A stretch of 64,000 nucleotides of DNA from Albugo candida (lineage: Eukaryota > Oomycota > Peronosporomycetes > Albuginales). Both the position numbers and the translations under genes were made by a program. Below are positions 1 to 13,635 of this stretch, piece after piece. How positions within the stretch are numbered: the first letter of the stretch is position 1; every line of letters begins with the position of its first letter. Below the pieces are notes generated by a model, which saw only the letters and a program-made list of their open reading frames with translations, searched no databases and was not told the DNA's origin. The stretch spans positions 62,001 through 126,000 of the forward strand of contig JBDOQK010000051.1 of assembly GCA_040437565.1 (NCBI GenBank), in the 5' to 3' direction.

Positions 1-677
1 TGCTTCGTGGCCATACTTGAGCCGGTGGGAGGTAGTACGGCTGACTATAATTACAAAGTTCTTCAGTAATTATTCTCAAGGAATTGAACGAAAACACAGA
101 GAATCACTCCAGCAATTAAACACCATTGGCAGCACATTTTAGGTCGACAACGAGATGTCTTTTGGATTTCACTCAAAAGTATGGAATTGTTGAGCATTAT
201 GATATACCAGTAATTTATAACGATAGGGAGTATTTATGTAGTAGAACCCATTTCTATGCTGCAATTTGCATGGAATCATGTCTTTTGAGCCAATCAAAAA
301 ACGATGGTCAATCATCAATTACATCCAGTCATATTCTCTGTCTTCGATATTTTCCATCGTGATGCGTTGATGCTACATTCACGTCACTGTAGCACTGATT
401 CGAATCATCCTTAAAGTATAATCACGCATACTGCAACATGGTCTCTTATTCCAAAATTCACGGTAATTGGAAACGCTAGGAGTGACAATATCCTCTTGGT
501 TTGTGTAACCCTCAACTACCTCTTCAATTCGATATCTGATTCCATATAATGTACCGTTTCTACTTTTCACTATAACGCGCTGGACGTTCGAACTCTTGCA
601 CGCTTCTAGCAAGCGCAGCCATACACGATACCACCCACGCTGATCAAATCGCCATCTGAGAGCATCCTCTCGTCCTC
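1..677. other. 5' non-coding stretch, nothing assignable
   Basis: Only short open frames are present (for example about 78 codons from 126 on the plus strand), with no recognisable domain. The last part is the likely promoter and 5' UTR of the gene starting at 678. No RNA gene or repeat was recognised. Confidence 0.5.
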
Positions 678-2315
678 ATGACGACGTCAAATTCGATGGA
701 AGTATCCGTTCCACCGCGTAACCATTCCACCGGTTCCCACATTTCCGACCCAATGAAATCTCGGGGCAACGTACTCGCACCTCTCGCACCGTATGATGAA
801 ATATCATTGAACGAAATCATGGATCCAGATAACCCATTCTTATTGGATATAATTCCGTCGTCAGATTCCGACAAAGTATCCGACCGAAATACGCCCATTT
901 TTGACGCTTTCTCCAGCTCGCCAAAAGATGAATTAGCACAAATTCAGCAGCTATATCACCCATCTGACTGCTCAGCTCCACAACTCTTGCGTTCCACCTC
1001 GACCTCTTCATTGTACGGTCCGAACTTCTCGCTCCAATCTTCCTCAATGGCACGATTTCGTGTTGCATCCCAGCATAAACACAAGCGCGTACGCTCGAGT
1101 TCCGATATGATTTACGCTTTTTTGGATTCGGATAGCATAAAAACAGAAAATGAATCGGAAAAAGTGTGTTATTCGATCTCCGACAGGAATTTGGCCTCTC
1201 CGTCTGACGAGATCTCTGACGCCGTAATGCATTCTATTCAAACCAGTTTCCAGCTTGGGGGTAGCGACGGCGTCATCGCACCATTACCCGTTGCTATTCA
1301 GCCGGTCCGAGTGACGTCACCGGTCGGATTACAAATATCATCAAGTATCGCTTATGACGAGAAAAAACACGAAATTAGCACTTCTGTAAATAATGAAAAT
1401 GATGTGGATACATTTGCAAAATTGGATACTTACCTGGGTGAGTTTTGTTGGACTGATGTTCATGGGAAGCAGCTGGAGCAAGCAAATGTTTCCAATCACG
1501 GGAACAGTATGTCAGCGGTGCATACTCTTGCGTTCGACGATACAAATGACACGGATTTGCTCATCAAAAGCAGTCAGGTCAAAGGAGGGAAGAGAAAGCG
1601 ACTTCCAACACATACGCGTCGACATTCGAATCCTTCCGGTTTGCTACAAACTGTCGCAGAACTCCATACACAGAAAATCGATACCAGCTCGAATATCACG
1701 TCGGAATTTCCACCAATCCTCTCAGATGTCAGCAATACTGAGCCATCTCATTCGTTCTTTTCGAAAGCAAGTACCCAATCTCCATTCACAAATGCAAACA
1801 GTCATGTGATTGGTTCAAATTCCCGAAATGAATCCTTTCATACGCGTCAATCTTCACTTCCCTCCAGCGCGTTACTGCAAAGTAAATTGAAAAATGCGAG
1901 AGTACAGCCGGGGTTGCCGACACTACCACTACCAGCTCGTGTTCGACGAGCATCGCATCGGTCTACTGGACTTTCTATGGACCTTTCCGACATGAATTTG
2001 GGGTTTCTTAACGGATCAGAGAATCAGCCTTCTTTGAAACAAGCACAACGACCTGCAAAGTCGAATTTTAGTCTTTTGTCGAACATGAGCATGGCGCTTG
2101 AAGACCCGAATTTGATGAATCGGAAACTATACAAATGCGGTCGCTGTGGTCAACCAAAAGTTGGTCACGTGTGCTCGATGCCGGACCACCGAAACAATTG
2201 GACTCAGGTAGATCTGGACATTACGAAAAGAGGCAATGTACAACGTCCGAGCTTACAACATTTATCGGTGCGAACGCAATGGAAAACGTTGCACCCGGAT
2301 AATGCTCGGATCTGA
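678..2315 (+). CDS. Disordered Ser-rich protein with C-terminal CxxC...HxC zinc knuckle
   Basis: This is a single-exon frame of 545 residues starting at the first in-frame ATG (678). Most of the protein is Ser/Thr/Asn/Pro-rich and looks intrinsically disordered. It has basic patches near residues 300-315 (KGGKRKRLP, HTRRH) that could serve as nuclear localisation signals. Near residues 487-500 it carries a compact Cys/His motif, YKCGRCGQPKVGHVC (C-x2-C-x5-H-x-C), consistent with a zinc knuckle. I recall this kind of KCGRCGQPK.GH.C motif from otherwise uncharacterised oomycete proteins. The function is not known; a nuclear regulatory or nucleic-acid-binding role is inference from the knuckle and basic patches. 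A GT...AG pair (2319-2383) lies four bases after the stop, so an intron in its 3' UTR, or in the 5' UTR of the next gene, is possible. Confidence 0.8.
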   Translation: MTTSNSMEVSVPPRNHSTGSHISDPMKSRGNVLAPLAPYDEISLNEIMDPDNPFLLDIIPSSDSDKVSDRNTPIFDAFSSSPKDELAQIQQLYHPSDCSAPQLLRSTSTSSLYGPNFSLQSSSMARFRVASQHKHKRVRSSSDMIYAFLDSDSIKTENESEKVCYSISDRNLASPSDEISDAVMHSIQTSFQLGGSDGVIAPLPVAIQPVRVTSPVGLQISSSIAYDEKKHEISTSVNNENDVDTFAKLDTYLGEFCWTDVHGKQLEQANVSNHGNSMSAVHTLAFDDTNDTDLLIKSSQVKGGKRKRLPTHTRRHSNPSGLLQTVAELHTQKIDTSSNITSEFPPILSDVSNTEPSHSFFSKASTQSPFTNANSHVIGSNSRNESFHTRQSSLPSSALLQSKLKNARVQPGLPTLPLPARVRRASHRSTGLSMDLSDMNLGFLNGSENQPSLKQAQRPAKSNFSLLSNMSMALEDPNLMNRKLYKCGRCGQPKVGHVCSMPDHRNNWTQVDLDITKRGNVQRPSLQHLSVRTQWKTLHPDNARI

Positions 2316-2434
2316 TTGGTAAGAATCATGTGAAGTCAGAATAAGAATTGTCTAAACGATATAATGAAAATTATAATTTACAGTCAGCTGTGTGGTATGA
2401 TCGAATTGGCGTGGCGCACGCCATTTCAGTAGCC

Positions 2435-4034
2435 ATGCACACGGGGAGATGGTATTCGGTACTGAGCGCAGTATCAAGCTCTTTCATCAAAACTTCTTGC
2501 AGCATTTGCATCGTTTCTAGCTTCCATGCGTCTGTCGCCTCTCCATACCCACCAAGTGGTGTATCCAGTGCACATATCGCATCACATAAAACGGAATCGC
2601 AGGATTTACATCCAGGCTTCCGAAACGACTCGATTGACTCAGATCTCAGATCTGAGTACATTCAACCAAGATCTGATGCGTTCTATAAATGGATTGGATT
2701 GAGTATTGTCGTTGCTTCCGCGATCGCATCGAATTTAGGAGTGAATGTCCAGAAGCTGTCGCATGTTCAAGAAGCAAAACAAGCGCATTTAGGAAAGCGC
2801 ACTTATTACACTCGACCGCTTTGGCTCATCGGAATGATTTTGATCGTTTTTGGATCCATCGGCGATCTCATTGCTCTTGGATTTGCGCCTCAGGCTCTCG
2901 TTGCGTCAGTGGGAGGAGGATCCACGGTCCTCGTCAACGTATTTTTTGCGCATTTGTGGCTCGGACAGGTGCCCATCTATCGATACATGCACAAAAAGAA
3001 AGTGAAATACGAGTCCAATCTGTTGTAGGCGCTGACTCTTATCGATGGAATTGGGACATTTCTTATCGTCGTGGGTGTGGTCTTAAGTACGGTCGCAAAC
3101 ACTCCTGACTCGCAACTTTCTCTCGAAGAGCTCGAGTATCAATTTGTCCAATCAGAGTTTCTGGTGTACGTATTTCTGACGATTTTGGTGCTTTTATGTA
3201 TCTCAAGCGAGCTGCAAGCGATCAAAAAGACAATGAGAGCAAGAGCGGGAGACCATCAAGCTCGGAAATTGCCATTTTTATATGCCACTGCTTCTGGAAT
3301 TGTTGGGTCGTACTCTGTTCTGCTTGCAAAGGTGAGTAAAGTGGAAAGAAGAGTGAATGTTGACAATTTGAATCGGTCATAGTGTGCTGCAATTCTTCTA
3401 ATTCTGACGATAAGAGGAACGAATCAGTTTGTGTATACAACGACGTACTTGTTCGTGGGAGGAACTGTCGCTTCCTTACTGCTTCAAACGGATCTATTTA
3501 ATCGAGCCATAATGGAAGGTGATACGCTGAGAGTGTATCCAATGTTTCAGTGCTTTTGGATCGGAGTATGTCGCCTAATTGCTCGGATGATAAATTCACT
3601 GAATTTCGTCATTTTTCAAGTCTAGTTTCATTGGAGGTGTCGTTTTTTACGGGAAATATCGTCAATTTGGTATTTTTGAATGGACGTGTCTTCCAATCGC
3701 ACTCATTTGTATGTTGTATTATTACTCAATGTCGTGTCGTTTGCGAGTAAATTGTGATGCTGTAGTTATTATATCGGGAATTTATCTATTAGCACGATAC
3801 AATGAAGAGGAATTGGAGAGTACTTTGGACGCAGGCAATATCTTGAGAAGAGGACCTTTGGATCAACATCAAGGACATGGAACTCAATGTGCGCGATTTA
3901 CGACGCTGGTGCCATTGTCACCCTCACGATTTTGCTCTTCTTCAATTTTGTATCAATCAAATGGCAGTGTCGAAGAACGCACGCCATTAGTACCTTTGTC
4001 GAATACGAAGTGGGAGGCATTTGCACATTTTTGA
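2435..4034 (+). CDS. NIPA-family magnesium transporter (five exons)
   Basis: Exons are 2435-2968, 3029-3331, 3383-3565, 3621-3708 and 3766-4034, joined by GT-AG introns of 60, 51, 55 and 57 bp. Together they give an in-frame protein of 458 residues. The NIPA (DUF803) fold is recognisable: a start segment WIGLSIVVASAIASNLG, then WLIGMILIVFGSIGDLIALGFAPQ, VASVGGGSTVLVNVFFA, an ALTLIDGIGTFLIVVGVV segment created by splicing, LPFLYATASGIVGSYSVLLAK, and the late helices TTTYLFVGGTVASLL, SFIGGVVFYGKY and IFIISGIYLLARY. NIPA proteins are polytopic membrane proteins transporting Mg2+ at plasma or endosomal membranes. About 100 residues precede the first NIPA helix. The start is the first in-frame ATG; an upstream non-coding exon ending at 2318 and spliced to 2384 is possible. 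The C-terminal tail after the last helix is hydrophilic. Confidence 0.9.
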
Positions 4035-6209
4035 CACAATCGATTTGCAGTTTTTGTAGCGGAAAACGTATATATCAAAAATCTTATAGGCATTTTTTCA
4101 TAGACATGCAGTACTGAATCGTTGAGCAGAATTTCAGCCGACCCCGCGATCTGTCAAAATTTTGCTCAATTTCCTGAAAAGGAACACGAGAAAAGTCTTT
4201 TTTTTTCTTTGGCATCAAATCTGACGTTGTTATCACACAATCAGAAAGTAGACAGCAAATGGCTTAATCAGCCTGCAACATGACATCCTCAATGTGTTGT
4301 TATATTGGTATGGTCTTTACGCGTGAAGGCTGCTTTCTAACATGAAAGACCTCAATCTGATAGTTTGAGGCTGTGCCTATTCTACATCAATCCTTTCTGT
4401 GATGTGTCATCGATTCCTCGGAAATAGACAGAAGTCACTCAATGCACTTCAATTTGGATTTTATCGCGTAGCAATTTCATTACTCTGACGAACGTTTTGT
4501 CCTTTGTATAAACGAGTTAATTGATCCGCTGGAACAGACCAGTGCTCCGAACTCGGCAGATGTCACCCCGTGCATTGGTGTGGACCGATATGCTGCCTTA
4601 AAGGTACATAGTCAGCTCTTCAATGACCTCGATTCCTTTCACGCTGTCGAGCAGATTTCTCATTTACGAAAAGTTTCCACAATATGGTCGTCGCTTTCTG
4701 TACGTTTGTCACCATAGCGAATTCCTTCCACAGTCTCTATCATCTTAAGGAAGTGTATTCGTTGTTTCAACAACTTGAATTCTCATTAGGTCGCTGTGAA
4801 ATGAAGTATGTTGCATCGTTTTGATTCAAACTTTACTGCGGGTGGACGAGAAGCCCTTTGGAGATAAAATAAATAAGTATCACTGAGCAAACTAATTACT
4901 ATAATCAAAATACCAACATGTTTCGACTGGAGTCGTAAGCTTTGAATAGTAGCCATCAAGATAGTATAATGCAAAAATCAAAGCCTTTCCTGGAGTGGCT
5001 CTGGCTGGCATCACTCCCTTGACACGATACCAAAAAATGGTGGATGTACAGTTTGAATGGGAGAGTCCACAGTCTTTATGCATCGTATGTGCGTCTTTGA
5101 TAGCAGTATCTATACACCATTTTGCCGGAGTAATGGTCAACAGGAAGCCAATTCTTTACAATCAATTTCAGAACTGATCTGAAGTCAGACTTGAAATCTG
5201 TCTCTTCTGGAAGACTCGTCATGAGAAACGGAAGGTACTTGCCTTCTTGTTCGACCCTTTGAATTCTCGAATAGAGCACGAGTCACTAGAGTTGACATTA
5301 AGGCTCTTCCGGTCATATGAGAACTCTTAAAAAAAGACTATTTCGTTTAAGGGTATCAACGCTATTGTTTGCTACAGCTTCTCTCAATACGTTGTACATT
5401 GTTATCTTACACATCTCCACCTGCCCCTGTTCTACCTCGCCGTAAAACATTCTCCTCACCTTTACGAGAAAATCAACCGTCTTTCTACCAAATGGATCAA
5501 AAGATAAATTACGATTAGTCGAACGTGCATATTCTATTGACTCGCAGCGCTGAATACTTTATGGGAAAAAGATAAAGAAGCATATCAATCAGTTTCCTCT
5601 CTATTTCTCTCTGTTCGTTTCTGTCGACTTTTTCAGTGATAAAATTTTAATTAGGAATCACATTCCGTTCATTCTCTTTACTTCAAGCGTGGAACAGTAA
5701 CAATCCTAGCATAATACACAATGTCATTTTAGTCCCTTGAATAAACGACCCTAACTTGATTCTCAACAACCAGGACATCTTTCGCATTTGTATTGTAAAA
5801 AGAGAGATCAAAAGTTTCTTCAGTCAAAGGTATCTATTCTTTGTATGAGACTAAATAAACCTTAATATGCTTGAGATTTCTGAAATCATTCATCTAGATA
5901 CCAAAATGTTTCACAAATAGACCGCCCTCCGTTAGGGTTGACTCCCTCCAATACATCATGAGAACATTTTGCCATGAATATATACTGTCCAGCAGGAATG
6001 CTCACTTACATATGAGCTTTCACATCACTGGTTGAATATAGCTATTCAAATAGGGCTAAGATCACAGTTACGCTTGCAATGAGATCCGGACTCAGAAATA
6101 AGTAAACGAATAATCCATACATGAGAACCTGATCCAGGATTCATGCAATGCTCGCTCGCCTAGATCATAACACAAAAATGCCGAATTTGCGCACTGTACG
6201 TGATGTAGC
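4035..6209. other. Gene-free stretch
   Basis: Only short, scattered open frames exist on both strands, none resembling a protein family. Composition is AT-rich. The segment 5391-6209 is repeated exactly after the gap (see the gap entry). Confidence 0.5.
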
Positions 6210-7128
6210 NNNNNNNNNNNNNNNNNNNNNNNNNNNNNNNNNNNNNNNNNNNNNNNNNNNNNNNNNNNNNNNNNNNNNNNNNNNNNNNNNNNNNNNNNNN
6301 NNNNNNNNNGTTGTACATTGTTATCTTACACATCTCCACCTGCCCCTGTTCTACCTCGCCGTAAAACATTCTCCTCACCTTTACGAGAAAATCAACCGTC
6401 TTTCTACCAAATGGATCAAAAGATAAATTACGATTAGTCGAACGTGCATATTCTATTGACTCGCAGCGCTGAATACTTTATGGGAAAAAGATAAAGAAGC
6501 ATATCAATCAGTTTCCTCTCTATTTCTCTCTGTTCGTTTCTGTCGACTTTTTCAGTGATAAAATTTTAATTAGGAATCACATTCCGTTCATTCTCTTTAC
6601 TTCAAGCGTGGAACAGTAACAATCCTAGCATAATACACAATGTCATTTTAGTCCCTTGAATAAACGACCCTAACTTGATTCTCAACAACCAGGACATCTT
6701 TCGCATTTGTATTGTAAAAAGAGAGATCAAAAGTTTCTTCAGTCAAAGGTATCTATTCTTTGTATGAGACTAAATAAACCTTAATATGCTTGAGATTTCT
6801 GAAATCATTCATCTAGATACCAAAATGTTTCACAAATAGACCGCCCTCCGTTAGGGTTGACTCCCTCCAATACATCATGAGAACATTTTGCCATGAATAT
6901 ATACTGTCCAGCAGGAATGCTCACTTACATATGAGCTTTCACATCACTGGTTGAATATAGCTATTCAAATAGGGCTAAGATCACAGTTACGCTTGCAATG
7001 AGATCCGGACTCAGAAATAAGTAAACGAATAATCCATACATGAGAACCTGATCCAGGATTCATGCAATGCTCGCTCGCCTAGATCATAACACAAAAATGC
7101 CGAATTTGCGCACTGTACGTGATGTAGC
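5391..7128. repeat. 819-bp exact direct repeat around a 100-N gap (6210-6309)
   Basis: Bases 5391-6209 and 6310-7128 are the same 819 bp, abutting the two edges of a 100-N run. The repeat starts exactly at the gap's right edge and ends exactly at its left edge, the signature of two overlapping contigs placed side by side. No gene is affected. A real tandem duplication cannot be excluded from sequence alone. Confidence 0.85.
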
Positions 7129-9559
7129 TCGCGCAAGTGCTAGAATAGTCCAACTTGTTGAACAAACGACGATTTCAATCTGTCCAAGCGAATTGCAGCG
7201 TTACTCCCTGCAATGCAAGCTGTAACTCGGATAAAGTTTGGTGGTGCTCTTCTTATTTCGTCCATGTCATCTGCACAACACCACACGAAACGTCTGTCCA
7301 ATATGGACGAGAGAAAACAAAGCTTTTGAGTCGAACGCGTCTTCTAGCACATTATGCCTTACGTCTGCATTTGAAGTAGAGATGTCGGCTGGATTCAGGT
7401 GTCGCACGAGGAGACTGAGGGCGCAGTATAATGTCGGGCTGGATCTCCTTGAAAAAACGGCTTCCTTCTATTCTTTGCAATTTACACAAGGTGACGGACC
7501 ACTCTTGGTTGGTTGGATCCAAGTAATGAGATCAAAGTCGTGTCCTTACGCTGGAGTATCTGGGTGAATTCATTTTAGAGTGTATTCAGCAATATTCTAC
7601 AGCCAAATTCAATTTAGTGAGCTTTTTCACGTTGTGGTATTTTATCGATAAAGGCTACTTATGTATGCCATATGTCGCAATATTGAAATCCCATATGCTA
7701 CAAAAACGGATCTTCAAATTTCTTCATGGGGTTCATCCGAGATTGCGTGAAAGTTATTCATCCTCGGAGAACAATTAGGATCTCTATAATGAGGTGTGTA
7801 CTCGCAAAGGAATCAGAACGGTTGCTATATATGGTGTTGAAGATATTAATAATGGCAACAGCCGTCATTAATATCAAAATAATAACACCTAGGCGGGAGC
7901 CGATCTCACCTCTTCTTCACCCACTACCCCGCCAAATCGCTAGAAGAACGCCTGGATTCATTCAATGCCAAACTTTGAACGAATATTTTGACCAAGAAGT
8001 ACTCTATTACTACACTTTATTTCAATAGCAATGTGGTGCGAGGTTGAACATATCGATTGGCTTGAGTGGTACAACAAGAGAATGTGACGTTGTGATAATT
8101 CGAAGCAAGTCTCCAATATGTAGCATAAAGCAAGACGCATTCAGTGCGAATGGGTACATTAAAGCTTCAATCGGGCCACCTAAAACGCTTTCAGGACTAA
8201 TATCATGGGGAAGATGATACAAAAGCCTATTCCGGTCAATCTCACGTGATTCGGATTATTTTCTGTTTCAAACAAAATAAGTCGAGTTAGCATGAATTGC
8301 CACTATCGCTTAGTATCTGCTGTTGTGCCCACGTGCATCGTGCAATACCACGGAGATTAACAACGGACACTGCGTACAAGTCAAAAACATATAATAAATC
8401 CAACATAAAGAAGCTTATCGAGAGTTGTGGTTCCCTTCAAATGAACAGGGATCTGCCTGAAAAGTGCCAAGATCCCTGGATGATTATGAAGGAAAATAAA
8501 GCCAAGTATTTACATTGGTGATACGAAGACTTGAAACCATCCGATAACCGACAGCAAGCCCAGCTAAACAGCATTTGAATTAATACAAAGAACATGTTCA
8601 CATGTCGTAGTAAGAACTTACTTGAAAGTTTAACGTCATCAGACAATCAATTTCGAAAGAGATTAACCCTTTTCAATTCACTTCATGGTGCTGTGGACGA
8701 TGCAATATTGCTTTTAGTCATAAGCTGCTTCCGTCTCTGTGTTCAGATACAGAGACACAACACCAGCTCTAAAACGCTTTTAACATTCATTTCTCTATAT
8801 GAATGCAATCGATCTGTAGTTTCCAGGATTACATATTGATCGACTTTCTTACAGCTGATACGCTGTGGCTAGTAGACTTAAAGTTACGTCGGCTGGCATG
8901 TCCAGCATATTGAGAAAAGTATTATATGTGGATTTCGAGACGCTTGTTCATTTGAAACGGACTTCCTTTAATTTCTTCCGTAAGTTGAGAATATTATACT
9001 AGTCGTGATGAGAATTGACATGTTCTCTCCCAGATGATTGCGCTGAGTTGCAAAATAACTGTTGTCTTCAAGTTTTATCCTTGTATATTTGTCGTGTTTA
9101 TTGAGTCTTTACATGTCATGGTGTTAGATATTGATACATAAAGATGTTTTGGGACTACTGCTGCAGGGTATTAGTTTTGTCGCAACGCTTTTAGTCAGAT
9201 TTTTTATCCAAAAAGATATACCACGCCCATTTCTCAGTGATATCGTAATCGTTCTGGTAGCACTACCTCATTCAGATTGTTCGAGCTGGAGCATCCCCCG
9301 AGTCGATATCGGAGCTATAGAGAGAATCCATGAAACCACCTAATGATCCCTAAATTCGTCAGGCTGGTAGAACGAGGAATGTACTGTTTTAGATAGCTAA
9401 ATACCCGATGCGTAAATGTCGATCCGAAGAATATTGAAAAACAACCACTTTTTTGGTCATTTATCGCCTCATCCTAAATAGAGAGAGGTAACCCAAATAC
9501 GGATTCCAAATACCTCCTGCGCTGCTCTCTTGACCTGAATGATATTGGTAAAAATACGA

Positions 9560-10200
9560 GTAAAGAACTGGCATCATAATGCCGCAAAGTTTCGAAGTTG
9601 AGTGCAAAAAATACAGTGTGCCTCCGCCAGAACTGCTGCACCACATTCAGCATTATAAACAGACATGGGAAACTTTGATAGTGATCATCAAACCTGGCTA
9701 TCTGAAACATAAGTGTATGAGATGTTGAGATTGTGTTGTCTATCTGAAAAAGCCAATTCTATAAACACCCCTGACAGTCATCGTAAGCGCTGATTGGTTA
9801 TGTGACATGTAAATGATGCCGGAGACCTCTGCTACACCATCTAGCAACTTTAAAAGTGAAGACTCAGAATTTGTTCTATTCAATACCTAAAAAGTACGGA
9901 TAGCTCGTCGATTGTACCAATGTTGAATCTTTCTATTTTCCTACAAATCAATGTGGTCAACAACTACCATCCACCTTCGCACATGACTTTGGTAGCAAAA
10001 CATTGGTATGCCATAAACGACAATGACGAGCTTAGTCTAGAGAGCATACGACGATGATAAAACAATGGACGCAGATAAGGTTTATATTGCATCGAGGGTT
10101 GAGTAAAACAAGCAATACACCCCTTATGAAAGTCTTTTGTTCCTCTGTGTGGTGACCCAGGCGAGTTACGTACTAATTTCGGTATCAACTTTTACCGCGT
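9560..10200. repeat. Diverged dispersed repeat, copy 1
   Basis: It shares an ordered series of short matches with 20640-21270, for example the tagctcgtcgatt block near 9900 and 20965 and the acaactacca.ccacct block near 9962 and 21013. Identity is far below that of the gap-flanking repeats, so this is an old duplication. The family was not identified. Confidence 0.6.
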
Positions 10201-11677
10201 TTTTTGCACATTACATTACGCTATTAAGAGCTGCTCAGCAATGCGTAGCCATCAAAAATTTTGAGAAGAGAAATACGCGGCAAGATTGTACCTAGAAAAT
10301 CATTTTAATTATCAGAAGTAGAGGCGATACTTCCTGCAATTCACTATCATTCGACAATTCCATGGAAAAAGGATCCCATTATTGGTTTTGAAAAGGTCTA
10401 GAGCTGACTGAACTGATTTCATTCAATTTCAAGTCAAATGAAATGCCAGCACGCAGGTGTAATATGTGCATCATCTTTCATCACCCTGTAACAGAGTTGC
10501 CATTAAAGCTTTTCCGAATCGCTTTTCGTGAGCAGGATAGGTTTGCCAAATAGGATACGTTGTTGCTCTTGTACCTACCGTAGAACGGTTCTGATGAAAT
10601 TATGCTACTTCTTCTGTAGTCGCCTGCATGTTTGACGTAAACGCTTTGTCCAGTACGACTTGAATACATTTATATTCCAACAAATTTGAAATTCCTTTGA
10701 ATCTGGTAGCTTTATTCTATGGATGAGAGAACAGATATGTGATGTTTTGTCGTCAAAAAGGTAGTAGCTGCAGTCAAGCATTCACAATATCTGAAGGCAT
10801 GGTACAGCTGTATGTCTACACTCGGGTGGGTCTGCTTATGAAAATACTTGAACGTGAGTTATTTCAAATCGGATCGTTTTGTTTAACTGTAGTTGTCACG
10901 TTTGATTTGAATCGAAAAACAAGTTCATCTACGTTAGACACAATAAGGGATATTTTCTGGTTAAATTATCTACTGGTTCTGTGGATGATACAATGATATT
11001 ACATTGAGCGTTCTGACTCAGTTTGATCTAACGTCGCTGCTTTGCTAAGGTGGCTCGCCTTTTCTCAAGACGCGATGAAAATATTTTGTATGGTAGTTGA
11101 TTGCATACGTGCTCAACCTGTCCATCATTTCGGAGCAAGCGAAAGACGAAAATCGAATTTTACACGTTAAAATTACTGTTCAAATACTACCCATTCAATG
11201 TAGTCGAAGAGGATACCACATCTCTACTGGCGTAGATACAGCATGATACGTTCGCCTTACACCTTCATAACGAATCTGAAGACATCTCGGTAGTTTCTGT
11301 ATTTGGAAGCGCCATAATCGTAAACAGACCATTTCGCCTAGTATTTTGACCGGCTCGCTCTTTCTCGGTTCTTCCCCTTCTCATCCAATAGACATTCGAT
11401 CTTAAGACTCCAAGTACCTAACCATCCCGCAGCCGAATCAGTGAATAATGACCACCGGGTAAAAAGGTTCCGGATTATTAGTTCCATGATTTATCAATCC
11501 GAGCACTTACGAACGCTCCAACCTTATCCGAAAACATCGGATAATCTCCGGCATGACGATGTATCATTTCAAAACTGTTCAGTACTTTGGATTTTGAAGG
11601 TCCACGGAGTTCATTGTTTTTGTATTGTCTTTGATATTACCCAAGGGACGATTGGATTTGAAACGAGCTGCTAAACT

Positions 11678-12181
11678 GGGACTCTTGACTTCATGGATAT
11701 TTTCTGAGGCTTCTTTTTACTTCCAGACTATCGATTAACCGCTATGTGCCGACTCTCATTGATTACTTTACACATTATCACGTTGTGATCATCAATCATG
11801 CGGTCAAATAGTGCTCTGTTATTCAGCACGGTTTATCGGTCAATAGAAAGGAATCGTACATCCATTCCACCGTCGAATANNNNNNNNNNNNNNNNNNNNN
11901 NNNNNNNNNNNNNNNNNNNNNNNNNNNNNNNNNNNNNNNNNNNNNNNNNNNNNNNNNNNNNNNNNNNNNNNNNNNNNNNGGGACTCTTGACTTCATGGAT
12001 ATTTTCTGAGGCTTCTTTTTACTTCCAGACTATCGATTAACCGCTATGTGCCGACTCTCATTGATTACTTTACACATTATCACGTTGTGATCATCAATCA
12101 TGCGGTCAAATAGTGCTCTGTTATTCAGCACGGTTTATCGGTCAATAGAAAGGAATCGTACATCCATTCCACCGTCGAATA
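11678..12181. repeat. 202-bp exact direct repeat around a 100-N gap (11880-11979)
   Basis: Bases 11678-11879 recur exactly at 11980-12181, directly abutting both gap edges. This is the same artefact signature as at the other gaps: unmerged contig overlap rather than missing sequence. Confidence 0.85.
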
Positions 12182-13635
12182 ATCTCATCATTTTGCAATT
12201 TTCTTGCCATATATGAGACAATTAATCACTAATATAGCTGTTTGTTCGGAAAGGAAGATTATATCTTTGAAATGAAATCAAGCTGTGAAAGGTCGTTTTC
12301 GAAATTTGTTTTACAGATCAGCTGATTACTGAATTACTTTCCAGATATCAAATAAAGCGCGCTATGGGAAAATGGTTGACGATGAAATAATCCACTTGAA
12401 TAGCTCTGCTACCCTCAATAACATGAATGAGATACGTCACTAGGGATGCGTGAAGGAGCATAAATCGACGACCCTTCTGAGTTTAAAGACCAACCAATCG
12501 GTTATATTTGCAAGAATCGCGAAGGCTTCGACCGTGTCGAAGTAGAAGGTAAATGGAGACTATCTGCCGCCATTGGAAAGAAGAATTTGCAGTTAGAGAG
12601 CCTTAATATTTGGTAGGGCAACAGTGATTTGATAATTGTTTGATTTGAAGACTGTTTATCGCAATGATGCTGACCATATGGTAAAAGGGTTTTGATTAAT
12701 GATTCGATCAGACTAATTGAAACCGCTGTGACAAGTTCGCAATTCTTGTTATCTTGGGTTGCAAATGGTTTCATCAAATCTCTTGTTTGTAAAGATGCAA
12801 AAACCATTTTACAGGTTGAACAATTAGCGATACTGAACTTCAAGCCTTAATGCTCGGATTTCAGTATGCCTCAATCATGTGACCCTCCAAATATTTCCAA
12901 AACCTATCATGATAGATACGTGCTATAAATAGACCATTCATAATGCTTGAAGACGAACGACGACGCTCATGACTACAGAATTAATTCCTTTCTCGACAGC
13001 CTTATTGCAATGTAAGGCACATATAAATCCGGTGAAAAAGAGGGTGGGTACCCAGGCTGCTAACAAGGTATAGATGATGTGGTATTCTGACTTATGCTGA
13101 TTAGTCCTACATTCATCATGCCTCTTCTTTCTATACAATCACACTTTCACCACTGCATAATTAACGTGAATATTCAACATGGCATAGGTTAGGTGTGATT
13201 GGTTGTGAGCGCAAACTTCACACTTATTGATTATGATGCATATTAAATATAGGTGGCATATTGTGAATCTGCCCGACTTAATTACTCCGTAGGCAACTAT
13301 ATGGAGACATAACGATTCATGAGCTAGTGAGAATTGTGTTGGTCATTAAAGTAATCAACTCGTCGTCAAAGAAGTCGTATCTTCCACTTCTCGAAAAATT
13401 CTATGCCATAGGCGGCTTGAGTAGTCTTCTCACGAATAAAGTCGCTGTGCCCTTCATTTTATCAGGTCACCATTCATTAGATACTTTCTGTAACAAACAG
13501 CCGTTGGTATATACCACGGAGTCGGCCATCGTTTGTCAAAAACACTTGCAAAAAATATTAATGTTTATAATTGAATTCAAAAAATTTACCTTGTCTTTAG
13601 CAATCTGAAGCATATACTAGCTTGGTGTACTTTCA

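Larger units (their letters stand above)
7129..13600. other. Gene-poor stretch with diverged dispersed repeats
   Basis: No intact gene is recognised. Blocks here resemble blocks elsewhere in the window: about 9560-10200 resembles 20640-21270, about 10680-10930 resembles 21470-21560, 11500-11600 resembles 22740-22810, and 11680-12560 resembles 29940-30420, all only at moderate identity. The minus strand holds a 113-codon frame at 12502-12843 with a CSTC pair, too weak to call. This looks like decayed mobile or gene-family sequence. Confidence 0.5.

Noticed and set aside
2319-2383. Intron fusing the zinc-knuckle gene to NIPA
   Set aside because: The first protein's stop precedes the donor by four bases, so at most it is a UTR intron.
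5391-7128. Genuine tandem duplication around gap 6210-6309
   Set aside because: Exact identity and boundaries precisely at the gap edges match the artefact seen at five other gaps.
12502-12843. Secreted Cys-rich protein on the minus strand (CSTC pair)
   Set aside because: No clear signal peptide; it lies in decayed repeat sequence that has a diverged relative at about 30340-30420.
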